Positions 38,595 to 47,620 are shown, counted from the stretch's first letter. The stretch: DNA of 64,000 bases from Elusimicrobiota bacterium (GCA_017525905.1 JAFXSD010000024.1:185225-249224); one strand, 5' to 3'. Notes: generated by a model from the letters alone, not told the origin. Translations and numbers: made by a program.

Positions 38595-39320
38595 TTATTC
38601 TTCAATCCCTTTTTTATTAAATAATATTCTCGAACAATTATCACAATATACCAACTCTTTACACTTTGTGGCCTGAACTATAAGTTGAGGTCTTAAAACC
38701 ATATTGCAACCGCTGCAACTTTCACCGTCGATAGTAGCTATTCCCTGACCGTTTCTGCTTTCTCTTATTCTTTCATATTGTGACAAAATATTTTTATCTA
38801 TGTTTTTTGCAAATTCGTCTCTTTCTTTTTGAACGGTTTCTATATTTTCTTTTGCTTTTGCTATTGTTTCGTTTGCTTGAGATATTTCTTTATTAATTTC
38901 AGCTTCTTTTACCTTTGTATCTTCTTCATATTTTTTTAAATTTAATATTTCTTTATCTATATCTTCCATAAGTTGTAAAATTTCGTCCTCAACAACACTT
39001 TTGTCGGCTTTAGCTTTTTCGATTTCAAGAAGACAATTTTTATACATATCGTTTGCCTTAATTGTGTTTAAATCCGAAGTATGTTTCGCAATGGATGCCT
39101 CTTTTGTTGCAAGTAAAGCTTCTTTTTCTTTCTTTAAAGAATTTAATCTTACATATTCCGCTTTTTTGTTTTCAAATGCAGCTTTTACCGATACAATTTG
39201 TTTTTTCTTTTCTTCTATAATTTTCGGTAATTTTACAAGATTTTCTTTTAGTTCAAAAATTTTTACATCTTTCTCTTGTAATTTATATAAAGATTCTAAA
39301 GTTCCTTTTAAATTTTCCAT
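38595..39320 (-). CDS. Coiled-coil protein with C4 zinc ribbon
   Basis: A 241-residue protein. Residues 1-180 form a long coiled coil, Lys/Glu-rich with heptad-like spacing, and residues 196-233 form a zinc ribbon with CSGC and CDNC knuckles around LRPQLIVQATKCKELVY. This is the widespread zinc-ribbon family (PF02591 type), often encoded next to NIF3 or rnpB in bacteria. Nucleic-acid binding is suspected but not shown. It is first in the minus-strand cluster and has the best promoter in the window. Confidence 0.88.
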   Translation of the reverse strand: MENLKGTLESLYKLQEKDVKIFELKENLVKLPKIIEEKKKQIVSVKAAFENKKAEYVRLNSLKKEKEALLATKEASIAKHTSDLNTIKANDMYKNCLLEIEKAKADKSVVEDEILQLMEDIDKEILNLKKYEEDTKVKEAEINKEISQANETIAKAKENIETVQKERDEFAKNIDKNILSQYERIRESRNGQGIATIDGESCSGCNMVLRPQLIVQATKCKELVYCDNCSRILFNKKGIEE

Positions 39321-39350
39321 TTTATCTCCAATAAATTATAAATTTAACTA

Positions 39351-39379
39351 ATTATAGCAAGTTTAAAATTATTAGACAA
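39351..39379 (-). promoter_or_regulatory. Sigma-70 promoter for the zinc-ribbon/rnpB/cell-wall cluster
   Basis: On the minus strand TTGTCT (39374-39379) and a perfect TATAAT (39351-39356) are exactly 17 bases apart, about 31 bases before the zinc-ribbon ATG. It faces the minus-strand cluster and is the strongest promoter match I found. Confidence 0.8.
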
Positions 39380-39411
39380 TACAAAATACTCACTTTAATA
39401 CTTGACGTACT

Positions 39412-39438
39412 TTGACACTATTTCCTGTTTTTTATAAA
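39412..39438 (+). promoter_or_regulatory. Possible promoter of tmk-holB
   Basis: TTGACA at 39412-39417 and TATAAA at 39433-39438 are separated by only 15 bases. The predicted start would be about 6 bases before the tmk ATG, giving an almost leaderless message, so the match is uncertain. Confidence 0.35.
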
Positions 39439-39450
39439 ATTTAAAGATAT

Positions 39451-40110
39451 ATGAAAAATAAGAAATCTGTTTTTATTACTATGGAAGGTTGTGAAGGGTG
39501 CGGTAAAACCACACAATCCGAATTGTTAAAAAAATATTTGGAAGAAAAAGGCTTGAAAGTTGTTTTAACAAGAGAGCCCGGCGGAAGTATTGTTGCCGAA
39601 CAAGTTAGAAATATTTTGCTTAATCCGAAATTTGATGTTGCTCCGTATTGCGAACTTATGTTATACGAAGCTTCAAGAGTGCAACATTTGCAGGATATAA
39701 TAAAGCCTAATTTGAAAAAAGGATATGTTGTTATTTGTGATAGGTTTACCGATTCTACGCTTGCTTATCAAGGGTATGCAAGAGGGATAGATAAAGAAAT
39801 AATAAGAAAATTAAATAAAATTGCAACCGAAGGGTTAGTTCCGGATCTGACGATTTATTTGGATATAAATCCTAATGTAGGTATAAAAAAGGCAAAAACG
39901 GTTAACAAGGGGAAACTTACCGGCGGAGACAGGATAGAAAGAGAAAGTTTAAAGTTTCATAATAAAGTAAGAAAAGGATTTCTTGAACTTGCAAAAAAAT
40001 ATCCTGAAAGAATAAAAAAAATAAAAACAAATCCGATAATTGAAAAAACACAAATTGAAATAAATAAAGAAATAGATAAGTTTTTTAAGAAGAAAAAAAT
40101 ATATGTTTGA
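39451..40110 (+). CDS. tmk: Thymidylate kinase
   Basis: Phosphorylates dTMP to dTDP. The P-loop GCEGCGKTTQ lies near residue 13, the TREPGGS motif near 42, and the DRFTDSTLAYQGYARGID signature near 92. Length 219 is normal. The 3' end overlaps holB by 8 bases, a pairing common in bacteria. Confidence 0.97.
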   Translation: MKNKKSVFITMEGCEGCGKTTQSELLKKYLEEKGLKVVLTREPGGSIVAEQVRNILLNPKFDVAPYCELMLYEASRVQHLQDIIKPNLKKGYVVICDRFTDSTLAYQGYARGIDKEIIRKLNKIATEGLVPDLTIYLDINPNVGIKKAKTVNKGKLTGGDRIERESLKFHNKVRKGFLELAKKYPERIKKIKTNPIIEKTQIEINKEIDKFFKKKKIYV

Positions 40111-41059
40111 AAAAATAATAGCACAAGAGAAAGCAAAGAAAATACTTTCAGAACAAATAAAAAACAATAAGATTCCGCATGCTTATATTTTTATGGGTGA
40201 AGAAGGTACGGGGAAAATGTTAACGGCGATAGAGTTTGCCAAAACATTGAACTGTACCATTAACGATTATACAAAAATTGATGCCGGTCCTTGTAACCAT
40301 TGTTCGTTTTGCAAACATATAGACAGCGGTACTTTTCCGGATTTACATATAATAAATTTTGAAAAGCAGGATGAAATTGCGGAAAAAGAAAGTGAGAAAG
40401 GTAAAACAAAGCTTGGTATAAAACTTATAAGATATATGCAGGAAAAAGTGTATATAAAAGCTACCGACGGAAAATGGAAATTTTTTATTATAGAACCTGC
40501 GGAAAAAATGACAATAGAGGCTTTTAATTGTTTATTAAAAACATTGGAAGAACCTCCGGACAACACGATAATAATACTTATAGCAAAACATAAAGAAACA
40601 ATTCCTGTTACAATTTTGTCGAGAGTTCAAACCGTTGCTTTTCAACCTTTACCGAATATAAAAATTTCGGAGTATTTACAGGAAAAATATTCTTTATCAA
40701 AAGAAAATGCGGATAAAATTGCCGACATGGCGGACGGTTCAATAGAAAAGGCAGAAAGATTAATGGTAAATACTCAAAACGAATATTCCGTTTTGTGGAG
40801 TGAGTTAACAAGTAAAAAGTTGGCAGTGGCGGATATTCTTATAAAAAGTAAGTCGGTTGCCAAAGACAGGGAATCGGCAATTGAAGCGGTAAGTATTATT
40901 ACGGAAACCGCAACAAAATTTTTTAGACAAAATCCTGCAAAGTATGCTAATATTATTGAAAAATTAGCGGAAAGTAAAAGATATTTGGAACAAAATGCCA
41001 ATCCTACAAATGTGTTGGACAATTTGTTTATGTATATAAATTCAAAAACAAAATCGTAA
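40103..41059 (+). CDS. holB: DNA polymerase III delta-prime subunit
   Basis: Clamp-loader subunit, 318 residues. HAYIFMGEEGTGKML is a degenerate Walker A, lacking the usual Ser/Thr after Lys, as expected for the non-hydrolysing delta-prime. Four cysteines (LNC, then CNHCSFC) form the zinc module. IKLIRYMQEKVYIK, LLKTLEEPPDNTIIILI and LSRVQTV (SRC-like, with Val) follow. The overlap with tmk supports the call. The stop codon TAA sits in the loop region of a palindrome (41050-41068). Confidence 0.93.
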   Translation: MFEKIIAQEKAKKILSEQIKNNKIPHAYIFMGEEGTGKMLTAIEFAKTLNCTINDYTKIDAGPCNHCSFCKHIDSGTFPDLHIINFEKQDEIAEKESEKGKTKLGIKLIRYMQEKVYIKATDGKWKFFIIEPAEKMTIEAFNCLLKTLEEPPDNTIIILIAKHKETIPVTILSRVQTVAFQPLPNIKISEYLQEKYSLSKENADKIADMADGSIEKAERLMVNTQNEYSVLWSELTSKKLAVADILIKSKSVAKDRESAIEAVSIITETATKFFRQNPAKYANIIEKLAESKRYLEQNANPTNVLDNLFMYINSKTKS

Positions 41060-41110
41060 AACGATTTTATTTTGAGGCATGGAGCTAGGGGACTGGAAGG
41101 ATAGAATTGA
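41050..41110. repeat. Stop-codon palindrome plus purine-rich repeat element
   Basis: AAAATCGT, loop AAA, ACGATTTT (41050-41068) surrounds the holB stop codon at 41057-41059. From 41072, TTGAGGCATGGAGCTAGGGG and on to GGAAGGATAGAA aligns with the tract starting at 42638 after psd. It looks like one half of the element that fills the psd-pssA gap. Confidence 0.6.
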
Positions 41111-41143
41111 TTAAAGCAAAATTTTTAAACGGAGATATAAGTT

Positions 41144-41938
41144 ATGCCAATGGTAGTTGGAGTTATAGTAAGAAGAATAAAAGATAAAGTTTATGCTCAA
41201 ACGGGCAAATATACCGTAAATTTAAACGATAAAGTTATACTTGAAACCGAACACGGAACAGAATTCGGCGTTGTTTGTGAAAAAGAAAAAAACATACAGC
41301 CGTCAAAAGATATGTATATCGGTAAAGTTTTAAGAATAGCTACCGAAAACGATTTAAAAAGACTTGTGAACAATGAAAATAAAAATACACAGGCAAGAAT
41401 AACCGTTTCAAAAAAAATCCAGGAACATAAGCTTGATATGAAATTAACTTGTGTTCAATATACTTTCGACAGAACAAAGCTTTTTATTTATTATACTTCT
41501 GAAACCAGAGTAGATTTCAGAGAATTAATAAAAGATTTGGCTCACTCTTTAAAAACAAGAATACAAATGGTTCAAATAGGTGTCAGGGATGAGTCTAAAA
41601 TTGTCGGCGGTGTAGGTGTGTGCGGTAAACAGTTATGTTGCCAAATATTTTTGAAAGATTTTTCTTCTGTGACGATAGATATGGCAAAAGATCAGGATTT
41701 ATCTTTGAATACCGCAAAACTTTCCGGCCTTTGCGGAAGATTGATGTGTTGTTTGGCTTACGAATATGATAATTATGTTAAAGTAAAACAATGTTGTCCT
41801 AAAATCGGCTCTATGGTTTCTACTCCTCAAGGGAAGGGAAAACTTGTTTCTATAGATTGTATAAAAGAAACCGTAAAAGTTGAATTTTCGGAAAACGATA
41901 TAAAAGAATATAAAACGAATCAAATTAAAAAAGTATAG
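41144..41938 (+). CDS. PSP1 domain protein (RicT/YaaT-like)
   Basis: A 264-residue protein of the PSP1 C-terminal-domain family. The core reads VQYTFDRTKLFIYYTSETRVDFRELIKDLA, followed by RIQMVQIGVRDESKIVGGVGVCGKQLCC and LCGRLMCCLAYEYD. The clustered cysteines (CGKQLCC, LCGRLMCC) match those that bind an iron-sulfur cluster in the Bacillus RicAFT complex, where the homologue affects RNA processing and development. Gene order after tmk and holB is the same as in Bacillus (tmk-holB-yaaT), which strengthens the call. The start follows GGAGATATAAGTT. Confidence 0.93.
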   Translation: MPMVVGVIVRRIKDKVYAQTGKYTVNLNDKVILETEHGTEFGVVCEKEKNIQPSKDMYIGKVLRIATENDLKRLVNNENKNTQARITVSKKIQEHKLDMKLTCVQYTFDRTKLFIYYTSETRVDFRELIKDLAHSLKTRIQMVQIGVRDESKIVGGVGVCGKQLCCQIFLKDFSSVTIDMAKDQDLSLNTAKLSGLCGRLMCCLAYEYDNYVKVKQCCPKIGSMVSTPQGKGKLVSIDCIKETVKVEFSENDIKEYKTNQIKKV

Positions 41939-42015
41939 TGTATTTGCGGTTTGAATAATATCGGTCAATTTGATAAAATATACTTTTAAAATATATAGTT
42001 GTTTTTGGAGAAATT

Positions 42016-42630
42016 ATGAAAATAGTTAAAGAAGGTTATCCTTTTATTTTGGGTTTTCTTATAGTCGGCATAGTTGTTAATGTTTTTTTTGCACCGTTGG
42101 CTATAATATTTTATTTATTGGCAATAGGTTGTTTGTTATTCTTCAGAGATCCGAATTTAACCATAAATGCTGATGAAAAGTTTATTCTGTCTCCGTGTAA
42201 CGGAACGGTAATGAATGTAATAGAAAATGAAGACGGACAAACAGAAGTTAGAGTTTTTATGTCGGTAGCAAATGTTCATTTACAAAGATCACCTGTTTCC
42301 GGAACAGTAAAATCCGTTGAACATAAACCCGGGAAATTTTTGAAAGCACATTTGCCGGAAGCTTATATTAAAAACGAACAAAATATTATTACCATAGAAA
42401 ATGAAAACGGAACTTATATAGTAAAACAAATTGCCGGTGTTCTTGCAAGAAGATGTGTCGCTTGGGTAAAACCGGATGACGTTGTAAAACAAGGTGATAA
42501 AATAGGTGTTATTAAGTTTAGTTCTCAGGTGGATTTGATTATGCCTGCAGGTTGTGATGTTAGAGTAAAAGAAGGGGACAAAGTAACCGCAGGTCTTAGT
42601 ATATTTGCAATAATAAAACAAAATGCGTAG
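42016..42630 (+). CDS. psd: Phosphatidylserine decarboxylase proenzyme, short form
   Basis: Converts phosphatidylserine to phosphatidylethanolamine. 204 residues, two N-terminal membrane segments (about 10-45), then FFRDPN, LSPCNGTVM, VFMSVANVHLQRSPVSGTV, and AGVLARRCVAW. In this short family the proenzyme normally cuts itself before a Ser in an FGS motif to make the pyruvoyl group. Here the site reads FSS (Ser169-Ser170), so the usual Gly is replaced. The catalytic Ser remains. Pairing with pssA downstream supports the role. The TAG stop overlaps the loop of a palindrome. Confidence 0.93.
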   Translation: MKIVKEGYPFILGFLIVGIVVNVFFAPLAIIFYLLAIGCLLFFRDPNLTINADEKFILSPCNGTVMNVIENEDGQTEVRVFMSVANVHLQRSPVSGTVKSVEHKPGKFLKAHLPEAYIKNEQNIITIENENGTYIVKQIAGVLARRCVAWVKPDDVVKQGDKIGVIKFSSQVDLIMPAGCDVRVKEGDKVTAGLSIFAIIKQNA

Positions 42631-42781
42631 CATTTTGTTGAGGAATAGAAGTATAGAGGGATAGAAGTATAGAAACTTTTTGCTTTGCAAAAAACATCTT
42701 AAAAATACAGAGTAATTTTTAGTTTATACATCTATACGTCCATACGTCCGTTCTTCAAAAAATTTGCGAAGCAAATTTTTT
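42617..42781. repeat. Composite hairpin-repeat element filling the psd-pssA gap
   Basis: The left end is a perfect 10-bp palindrome (42617-42639, loop GTA) whose loop begins the psd TAG stop. Next comes a 16-base near-perfect tandem repeat, GGAATAGAAGTATAGA then GGGATAGAAGTATAGA (42642-42673). In the middle is a 7-bp hairpin TTTTTGC/GCAAAAA with loop TTT (42677-42693). Right arm: TATACGTCCATACGTCC tandem (42733-42749), which is an imperfect inverse of the left arm. The right end is an 11-bp palindrome with GAA loop (42757-42781) just before pssA. Confidence 0.7.
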
Positions 42782-42796
42782 ATAATGGAGAAAAAG

Positions 42797-43609
42797 ATGC
42801 CTTCTTTAAGAAAAGGTTTATATGTTTTACCAAGTATGTTTACGGCCGGAAATTTAGCATCCGGTTTTATTTCTATAATTTATGCCATAAAGGGAAGTTT
42901 TAATGCTTCCGCATGGTTTATAATACTTGCAATCTTGTTTGATATGAGTGACGGCAGAGTTGCAAGACTTACAAAAACAATGAGCAAATTCGGTATGGAA
43001 TTTGACTCATTGTGCGATTTGGTATCTTTCGGTGTTGCACCTGCTGTTTTAATATATCAATTAGTTTTGAATACCATGGGAAATGCAGGTATTGCGATTG
43101 CCGTTATATTTGTTGTTGCAAGTGCTACAAGACTTGCAAAATTTAATGTTAAAGCTATGGAGCCTCCCGATGAAAATAAAGTTAAAAGTGACACTTTTTC
43201 AGGGCTTCCCACTCCTGCTTCGGCCGGACTTATAGCATCTTTTGTTTTAAGTTATGAGATTTTTGACGGTACCGTTTTAAATTTTAACTCTATTCCTTTA
43301 CTCATGAAAAAGATGCCGTTTTTCTTTAATGCTATGCCGATAATAATGTTGCTGCTTGCGTTTTTAATGGTGTCCACGGTTCCTTACGGAGCATTTAAAC
43401 ATATTAAATGGACAAGGCCTAAATCTATACAAGTATTTTTCTTGGCAGTGGTATTTGTTGCTTTAATTTGTGCTTATCCGCAAAATACAATTTTTATAAT
43501 ATTTTTACTCTACATATTGTCAGGTTTTGTTGTTCTTTTAATTAGAGGTTATAAAATAAGAAAAGCATTATCTAAAAATAAAAAAGAAAATAACAATGAA
43601 GATAAATAA
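42797..43609 (+). CDS. pssA: CDP-diacylglycerol-serine O-phosphatidyltransferase
   Basis: Makes phosphatidylserine, the substrate of Psd encoded just upstream. A membrane protein of 270 residues with the CDP-alcohol phosphotransferase motif D-G-x2-A-R-x8-G-x3-D-x3-D, visible as SDGRVARLTKTMSKFGMEFDSLCD near residue 55-78. The start at 42797 is preferred because GGAG lies 6 bases before that ATG and the protein then begins MPSLRKGLYVLPSMFT, as in homologues. An ATG at 42785 and a TTG at 42764 are less likely. About eight membrane segments. Confidence 0.95.
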   Translation: MPSLRKGLYVLPSMFTAGNLASGFISIIYAIKGSFNASAWFIILAILFDMSDGRVARLTKTMSKFGMEFDSLCDLVSFGVAPAVLIYQLVLNTMGNAGIAIAVIFVVASATRLAKFNVKAMEPPDENKVKSDTFSGLPTPASAGLIASFVLSYEIFDGTVLNFNSIPLLMKKMPFFFNAMPIIMLLLAFLMVSTVPYGAFKHIKWTRPKSIQVFFLAVVFVALICAYPQNTIFIIFLLYILSGFVVLLIRGYKIRKALSKNKKENNNEDK

Positions 43610-43736
43610 AATAATATTAAAATTTTTACATATAGGTTTTTTGGGAAATTGGCGATTACAATAGCTGATTATTTATTTGTTTGTATAACAAAAAATTTGA
43701 TGAGCTGAAAAAAATAAATAATTATAGGAACTAAAA

Positions 43737-45287
43737 ATGGTAAAGAAAAATAAAAAAGATACGGTAGTTTTTTTTGATACAACATTAAGAGACGGAGAAC
43801 AATCTCCCGGAGCAAGTTTAACTTTTCAGGAAAAGTTATTGGTTGCACAGCAACTTGCTGCAATGAATGTAGATATTATAGAAGCGGGATTTCCTATTTC
43901 AAGCCAGGGAGATTTTGAATCCGTAAAATCTATTGCACAACAAGTTAAAGGTCCCGTAATTTGCGGTCTTTCCAGGGCAAATACAAAAGATATTACAACT
44001 TGTTGGAATGCAATAAAATATTCTAAAAAACCGAGAATTCATACATTTATAGCAACATCGGATTTACACATAGAAAAGAAATTACAAAAAACAAGGCAAC
44101 AGGTTTTTGACATGGCGGTTAATGCCGTAAAACTTGCAAAAAGCTTTTGTGATGATGTAGAGTTTTCTGCGGAAGACGCAAGCAGAAGTGATGTTGATTA
44201 TTTATGCTCGATAGTGGAAGCTGTTATTGCTGCAGGTGCAACAACGGTAAATATTCCCGATACGGTAGGTTATTCTATTCCGTCGGAATTCGGAAAATTA
44301 ATAGCAACAATAAAACAGAGAGTAAAAAATATAGATAAAGCCGTTATAAGTGTTCATTGTCATAACGATTTAGGGTTGGGTGTTGCAAACTCTCTTGCTG
44401 CAATAGAAAACGGAGCAAGACAAATAGAATGTACTGTTAACGGTATAGGTGAAAGAGCAGGTAATGCTGCAATAGAAGAAATTGTAATGGCAATAAAAAC
44501 AAAACCTTTATTTTATCCTGTAAGTTATAACATTAAAACGAAAGAAATTTACAAATCAAGTAAACTAGTTTCCAATTTAACCGGAATAACGGTTCAACCT
44601 AACAAAGCAATTGTCGGTATAAATGCTTTTGCACATGAATCCGGTATTCACCAGGACGGAATGTTAAAAGATAAAAGAACTTATGAAATTATGTCTCCGC
44701 AAGATGTTGGAGTTCCCGAAAGTCTTTTGGTTTTGGGAAAACATTCCGGCAGACATGCTTTCTTTAAGAGATTGAAAGATTTAGGATACAAATTGCAACC
44801 GGAAGTTATGGAACAATTATTTGAAAAATTTAAACTTTTGGCAGATAAGAAAAAATGTGTATTCGATGATGATATAAACTCGTTGGTTGAGCAATCTGTT
44901 TCCGGAGTTAAGGAAGTATATACGGTGGATTACGTAAATGTTACTTCCGGTGTAGGTGTAATTCCTACGGCGACAATAAGACTTGTAAAAACCGTTAAAA
45001 ACAAGAAAGAAATTCTACAGGAGGCGGCATGCGGTTCAGGACCTGTAGATGCTGCATATAAGGCAATAGATAAAATTACGGGAATTATTGTAGATTTGGA
45101 AGATTATACCTTAAGAGCTGTTTCAAGCGGTGAAGATGCTCAAGGTGAAGTAAACGTTAAAGTAAAATATAACGGAGCAAATTATATAGGTAAAGGTATG
45201 TCTACCGATATTGTTGAGGCAAGTATAAATGCTTATATTCATGCCGTAAACAAAATAGTTATAATGCAATTCGGAGGAAAGAAATAA
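43737..45287 (+). CDS. leuA: 2-isopropylmalate synthase
   Basis: First committed step of leucine synthesis: condenses acetyl-CoA with 2-oxoisovalerate. [15 protein letters not shown] near residue 14 (catalytic Arg-Asp), [18 protein letters not shown] near 205 (metal His pair) and [10 protein letters not shown] near 233 are present. The [12 protein letters not shown] motif is near 305, and the C-terminal allosteric LeuA dimer domain is present (from about 390). Length 516 is typical of the full feedback-sensitive enzyme. A homocitrate or citramalate synthase is possible but less likely given leuC next door (1-base gap). Confidence 0.94.
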   Translation: MVKKNKKDTVVFFDTTLRDGEQSPGASLTFQEKLLVAQQLAAMNVDIIEAGFPISSQGDFESVKSIAQQVKGPVICGLSRANTKDITTCWNAIKYSKKPRIHTFIATSDLHIEKKLQKTRQQVFDMAVNAVKLAKSFCDDVEFSAEDASRSDVDYLCSIVEAVIAAGATTVNIPDTVGYSIPSEFGKLIATIKQRVKNIDKAVISVHCHNDLGLGVANSLAAIENGARQIECTVNGIGERAGNAAIEEIVMAIKTKPLFYPVSYNIKTKEIYKSSKLVSNLTGITVQPNKAIVGINAFAHESGIHQDGMLKDKRTYEIMSPQDVGVPESLLVLGKHSGRHAFFKRLKDLGYKLQPEVMEQLFEKFKLLADKKKCVFDDDINSLVEQSVSGVKEVYTVDYVNVTSGVGVIPTATIRLVKTVKNKKEILQEAACGSGPVDAAYKAIDKITGIIVDLEDYTLRAVSSGEDAQGEVNVKVKYNGANYIGKGMSTDIVEASINAYIHAVNKIVIMQFGGKK

Positions 45288-45288
45288 A

Positions 45289-46551
45289 ATGGGTCAAACA
45301 ATAACAGAAAAAATATTGGCTGCTCATTGCGGTAAAAAAGTTGTAGTCCCGGGTGAATTTATAGAGCCGAAAGTTGATATATCATTATCTAACGATGTTA
45401 CTGCTCCTCTTGCAATAAAAGAGTATTTGAAAACCGGAAAAAAGAAAGTTTTTGATAAAAATAAAATAGCTCTTGTTATGGACCATTTTACGCCTAACAA
45501 AGATATTAAATCGGCAGAAAATGTTAAGTTCGTAAGAGAGTTTGCGAAAAAAGAAAAAATAAAACATTACTATGAAGGCGGTAATGTAGGTATAGAACAT
45601 GCTTTACTTCCGGAAAAAGGAATAGTTGTTCCGGGGGATATTGTTATCGGTGCAGATTCTCATACATGTACTTACGGAGCATTGGGAGCGTTTTCAACGG
45701 GTGTAGGTTCAACAGATGTCGGAGCCTCTCTTGCAACCGGGAAAGTTTGGTTGAAAGTGCCGCAATCAATAAAGTTTGTTTTAAAAGGGAAATTAAATAA
45801 ATTTGTCAGCGGTAAGGACTTAATTCTTTATACGATAGGGAAAATCGGTGTTGACGGTGCATTGTACCAAACAATGGAATTTACCGGTGAAGTAATAAAG
45901 AAATTAAAAATGTCAGACCGTCTTACAATGGCAAATATGGCTATCGAAGCCGGCGGAAAATCCGGAATTTTTCCCGTAGATAAAATTACATTGGATTATG
46001 TATCAAAAAGAGCTTTAAGAAAATTTAAAGTTTATGAAAGTGATAAAGATGCAAAATATTCAAATGTTATCGAGATAGATTGTTCAAAAATTTATCCGCA
46101 GATAGCAACGCCGTTTTTACCCGAAAATGCAAAAGCTGCAAAATCGGTAAAAAAGACTTATATAGATCAGGTTGTTATCGGTTCTTGCACAAACGGAAGA
46201 ATTGAAGATTTAAGAGTTGCGGCAGCAATTTTGAAAGGTAAAAAAGTTAACAGTAATGTTAGAACGATTATTATACCTGCAACACCTCAAGTTTATGCCG
46301 ATGCACTAAAAGAAGGTTTAATGAAAATATTTATAGAAGCGGGAGCAATAATTTCCGCTCCTACATGCGGACCTTGTTTAGGCGGTCACATGGGTATTCT
46401 TGCCAACGGTGAAAAATGTGTTTCTACTACAAACAGAAATTTTGTCGGAAGAATGGGAAACACAAAATCCGAACTTTATTTGGCAAGTCCTGCTGTAGCT
46501 GCGGCATCTGCAATTAAAGGTTATATAGCAGATCCTGCAACAATAAAATAA
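45289..46551 (+). CDS. leuC: 3-isopropylmalate dehydratase large subunit
   Basis: Aconitase-family enzyme isomerising 2- to 3-isopropylmalate with the LeuD small subunit. The 420-residue length marks the archaeal-type/HacA-like LeuC subgroup. Motifs are [15 protein letters not shown], the first cluster cysteine in [12 protein letters not shown], and the pair in [10 protein letters not shown]; together they hold the 4Fe-4S cluster. leuD and leuB do not follow; tatA does, so the pathway must be completed elsewhere. Confidence 0.95.
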   Translation: MGQTITEKILAAHCGKKVVVPGEFIEPKVDISLSNDVTAPLAIKEYLKTGKKKVFDKNKIALVMDHFTPNKDIKSAENVKFVREFAKKEKIKHYYEGGNVGIEHALLPEKGIVVPGDIVIGADSHTCTYGALGAFSTGVGSTDVGASLATGKVWLKVPQSIKFVLKGKLNKFVSGKDLILYTIGKIGVDGALYQTMEFTGEVIKKLKMSDRLTMANMAIEAGGKSGIFPVDKITLDYVSKRALRKFKVYESDKDAKYSNVIEIDCSKIYPQIATPFLPENAKAAKSVKKTYIDQVVIGSCTNGRIEDLRVAAAILKGKKVNSNVRTIIIPATPQVYADALKEGLMKIFIEAGAIISAPTCGPCLGGHMGILANGEKCVSTTNRNFVGRMGNTKSELYLASPAVAAASAIKGYIADPATIK

Positions 46552-46585
46552 AATTGTTTAATTGCTGTTTTTCGGAGGTAAAATT

Positions 46586-46828
46586 ATGGGTTTGGGTTTT
46601 TCTGAAATAGTTGTAATTCTTATAGTTATAGTAATTTTGTTTTTCGGAGCAAAAAAGATTCCGGAATTGGTAAAGGCGATAGCAAGAGCCGGTCACGAGT
46701 ATAAAAAAGCAAAAGAAATGTTAAAAAAAGAATCTGATGATATAATCAAAGAGGAAGCCGATAAAACGGAATCCGAAAAGCAACAACAAACATCAGATAT
46801 AAAATCGGAAGAAAAAACAGATAAGTAA
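46586..46828 (+). CDS. tatA: Sec-independent translocase subunit TatA
   Basis: Pore-forming Tat subunit, 80 residues. One N-terminal membrane helix (residues 3-20, IVVILIVIVILFFGAKKIPE) has the FGxKKLPE-like hinge, followed by an amphipathic helix and a charged tail. The start at 46586 is chosen for the GGAGG 7 bases upstream; an in-frame ATG-less extension to 46562 adds eight unlikely residues. tatC follows after 7 bases. No tatB is visible, so this may be a two-gene TatAC system. Confidence 0.94.
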   Translation: MGLGFSEIVVILIVIVILFFGAKKIPELVKAIARAGHEYKKAKEMLKKESDDIIKEEADKTESEKQQQTSDIKSEEKTDK

Positions 46829-46835
46829 TTTATAA

Positions 46836-47549
46836 ATGGCAGAAAACGAACAAGAAAAATTAGCTTATCATTTATCCGAATTAAGAAAAACAATCCTTTC
46901 AATAGTTGTTTGTTTAGTGATTTTGTTTCCAATAGGTTATTTTTTAGCTCCATATTGTATCGATTGGTTGGTACGATGGAGCTTTCCTGTTGATAATGCA
47001 CAATTAAACTTTTTCTCTCCAATGGAAGTTTTTATTTTAAATTTAAAAATAGGTTTTGTTATTGCTTTTGTGTCGGGATTTCCTTATATAATTTATAAAA
47101 TATGGCAATTTTTACTTCCGGCATTATATGATAAAGAAAAGAAATTTGTAAAAACTGCAGTATTTTGTTCAAGTTTCCTTTTTATTTTAGGTGTGGCAAT
47201 GTGTGTCGGTTTTGTGTTGCCGTTGATAATGAAATTTTCCATGAGTTTTGCAACCGAACAAATTAAACCTATCTTGGGAATAAGTAACTTTATAGTGCTT
47301 TCCGGTTGGCTTATGTTGGCATTCGGTTTAATGTTTCAATTTCCGATAGCAATATACTTTTTGGTTAGATTTGATATTATATCGTTGGATAGTTTAAAAA
47401 ACAAAAGGCCTTATATTGTTGTAATACTTCTTATTGTTGCGGCAATACTTACTCCACCGGATGTGGTTTCTCAAATTTTATTGTTTGTTCCAACTTATCT
47501 TTTATTTGAGTTAGGACTTTTTTTTGCAAAGTTTCCGAAACAAAAATAA
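46836..47549 (+). CDS. tatC: Sec-independent translocase subunit TatC
   Basis: Receptor for twin-arginine signal peptides. 237 residues, six hydrophobic segments. The N-terminal YHLSELRKTI carries the conserved Glu, FSPMEVFILNLKIG is the first periplasmic loop and helix 2, and GLMFQFPI and ILTPPDVVSQILLFVPTYLLFELG are the diagnostic late motifs. It ends the tat pair; rsmD follows after 71 bases with its own possible promoter. Confidence 0.97.
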   Translation: MAENEQEKLAYHLSELRKTILSIVVCLVILFPIGYFLAPYCIDWLVRWSFPVDNAQLNFFSPMEVFILNLKIGFVIAFVSGFPYIIYKIWQFLLPALYDKEKKFVKTAVFCSSFLFILGVAMCVGFVLPLIMKFSMSFATEQIKPILGISNFIVLSGWLMLAFGLMFQFPIAIYFLVRFDIISLDSLKNKRPYIVVILLIVAAILTPPDVVSQILLFVPTYLLFELGLFFAKFPKQK

Positions 47550-47563
47550 TTGTCTTTTAAATC

Positions 47564-47592
47564 TTTAAACTTTAATACAAAAATAGTAAAAT
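47564..47592 (+). promoter_or_regulatory. Possible promoter of rsmD
   Basis: TTTAAA at 47564-47569 and TAAAAT at 47587-47592, 17 bases apart, with AG before the -10. The ATG lies 28 bases farther on. The AT-rich context makes this a moderate match only. Confidence 0.4.
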
Positions 47593-47620
47593 AATAGTCA
47601 TAAAACATTGGGATTTTATT

